This document shows, in pieces, positions 40,816-41,834 of a DNA stretch of 41,834 nt. How positions within the stretch are numbered: the stretch's first letter is position 1; each line of letters starts with the position of its first letter. A program made the position numbers and the translations under genes. The notes below the pieces were generated by a model, which had not been told where the DNA came from, ran no database searches, and worked only from the letters and a program-made list of their open reading frames with translations. This stretch comes from Candidatus Blautia stercorigallinarum (GTDB lineage Bacteria; Bacillota; Clostridia; Lachnospirales; Lachnospiraceae). The stretch lies in NCBI GenBank assembly GCA_019112785.1, contig DXIQ01000094.1, forward strand, positions 1 to 41,834, in the 5' to 3' direction.

Positions 40816-40844
40816 TTGTATTTTTCTCTTTATTTTGCTATAAT
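40816..40844 (+). promoter_or_regulatory. Promoter of the GH94 gene
   Basis: TTGTAT (40816-40821), 17 nt, TATAAT (40839-40844) in AT-rich DNA. The leader is about 120 nt. The gene-free 40605-40971 stretch also holds the palindrome-like TTTCACGAAA..TTTTCGTAAA (40743-40764), which may be a further regulator site. Confidence 0.7.
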
Positions 40845-40902
40845 GCAGATGAAATTTGTGAACATACTTTATCTATGCAAAATTCTGATTGTTGTTCTTC
40901 TT

Positions 40903-40918
40903 TTTCTAAATCGTTTTC
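40903..40918. promoter_or_regulatory. Candidate LacI operator in the GH94 leader
   Basis: TTTCTAAATCGTTTTC followed by GAAAAG; AAATCGTTTTCG is close to the LacI/GalR operator pattern centred on CG. It lies about 60 nt downstream of the GH94 transcription start, a roadblock position. Confidence 0.55.
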
Positions 40919-40971
40919 GAAAAGAAGAAAGGATGCTTATCCTTATCATAATAATCAGGAGGATTTTCACT

Positions 40972-41834
40972 ATGAGGTATGGATTTTTTGATGACGCATC
41001 TATGGAATATGTCATTGAGCGCCCGGATACTCCACTGCCGTGGATCAATTATCTGGGGACCAATGGCTTTTTCCGTCTGATCTCTAATACCTGCGGCGGG
41101 TACTGCTTTTATAAAGATGCGAAGCTTCTTCGCATTACCCGTTACCGGTATAACAATGTTCCCTATGACAACAACGGTCACTATTTCTATATCAAGGAAG
41201 GGGATTCTGTGTGGAATCCCGGCTGGCAGCCGGTAAAAGCCCCTCTGGATTTTTACGAATGCCGCCATGGTCTTGGCTACAGCCGCTTCACCGGCGAAAA
41301 GGATGGGCTTCAGGCTCAGGTACTGTGCTTTGTTCCCAAGGAAGATCCCTGTCAGATCCAGAAGGTTACCCTTACCAACCGTTCCGGCTATAAAAAAGAT
41401 TTCCAGCTTTTTTCTTATGTAGAATGGTGTCTCTGGAACGCTGATGATGACTCCAGGAATTTCCAGAGGAACTTAAGCACCGGAGAAGTGGAGATCGAAG
41501 GCTCCGCTATTTATCATAAAACCGAATACAGAGAGCGGCGGAATCACTATGCTTTCTACAGCGTAAATGCTCCTGTGGCCCATTTTGATACCAGCCGGGA
41601 CGCTTTTCTGGGCGTTTACCAGGGACCGGATGCCCCAAAGGCCGTGCTGGCAGGAGAACTGACGGATTCTGTGGCCAGCGGCTGGTACCCTATCGCCGCC
41701 CACCAGCTGGACCTGAGCCTGGAGCCTGGAGAAAGTAAAACCTTTATTTTTGTTCTTGGCTATGCAGAAAATCCCCAGGAAGAGAAATGGGAGGCTCCCA
41801 ATGTGATAAATAAGACCAAAGCCAGAAAACTGCT
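40972..41834 (+). CDS. GH94 family phosphorylase (cellobiose phosphorylase-like), N-terminal part
   Basis: 287 residues are visible before the window ends; the family has about 800. MRYGFFDDASMEYVIERPDTPLPWINYLG is the usual start, followed by NGFFRLISNTCGGYCFYKDAKLLRITRYRYNN and the N-terminal beta-sandwich domain. The catalytic barrel lies outside. The start has AGGAGG 9 nt upstream. GH94 enzymes split beta-glucosyl disaccharides with phosphate, giving glucose-1-phosphate. The close match to cellobiose phosphorylase wording of the N-terminus favours cellobiose or a short cellodextrin, but specificity needs the missing part. Confidence 0.92.
   Translation, partial: MRYGFFDDASMEYVIERPDTPLPWINYLGTNGFFRLISNTCGGYCFYKDAKLLRITRYRYNNVPYDNNGHYFYIKEGDSVWNPGWQPVKAPLDFYECRHGLGYSRFTGEKDGLQAQVLCFVPKEDPCQIQKVTLTNRSGYKKDFQLFSYVEWCLWNADDDSRNFQRNLSTGEVEIEGSAIYHKTEYRERRNHYAFYSVNAPVAHFDTSRDAFLGVYQGPDAPKAVLAGELTDSVASGWYPIAAHQLDLSLEPGESKTFIFVLGYAENPQEEKWEAPNVINKTKARKL

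Overview
The window looks like a chromosomal stretch of a gut Lachnospiraceae bacterium (Clostridia, Blautia-like; genus is inference). The grounds are moderate GC, sporulation genes (spmA, ricT/yaaT), AGGAGG-type ribosome binding sites, glycine and SAM-I riboswitches, stand-alone carbohydrate ABC permeases without their own ATPase, and the family mix. I see no rRNA, tRNA, CRISPR array, transposase or phage gene.

Layout. 1-0.9 kb: the start of a Na+/alanine-glycine symporter gene behind a tandem glycine riboswitch and terminator. 0.9-5.8 kb: a DapF-like epimerase plus a papain-like protein, divergent from a MATE exporter and GH20 hexosaminidase pair. 5.9-13.7 kb: a leftward housekeeping block (spmA, capA-like, rsmI, trmN6-like, ricT, holB, a guanylate-kinase-like gene, an Orn/Lys/Arg decarboxylase). 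13.7-23.6 kb: the main accessory locus, with three uroporphyrinogen-decarboxylase-fold (MtaA/CmuA-like) proteins carrying HxC...C zinc-site motifs, a CUT1-type sugar ABC importer (lipoprotein plus two permeases), a cupin and two unusual LacI-type regulators. Two promoters of identical design (TTGACA-17-CATAAT followed by an AAACGTTTACG operator) drive it. I read it as an import and demethylation (or related C1 chemistry) system for a methylated sugar-like compound; the substrate is unknown. 23.7-25.9 kb: a two-component system. 26-27.9 kb: a DUF234-type ATPase with a degenerate P-loop and a small Xre regulator. 28.1-34 kb: metK with SAM-I riboswitch, murA, aroK, a flavin reductase and a family II pyrophosphatase. 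34.5-37.2 kb: an S1-domain protein, a PTS IIC protein and a small alarmone synthetase. 37.3-41.8 kb: a beta-glucoside locus (GH3, LacI, divergent GH94 phosphorylase running off the window).

The most unusual non-coding signal lies between 27.8 and 34.6 kb. A family of structured intergenic elements occurs at 28.03-28.10, 30.99-31.09 and 34.03-34.56 kb. The last locus is a four-unit tandem array in A-B-A-B order whose stems change by compensatory substitution between units, which indicates selection on RNA structure. Two of the loci lie in the leaders of murA and the S1 gene, in the same orientation relative to the gene.
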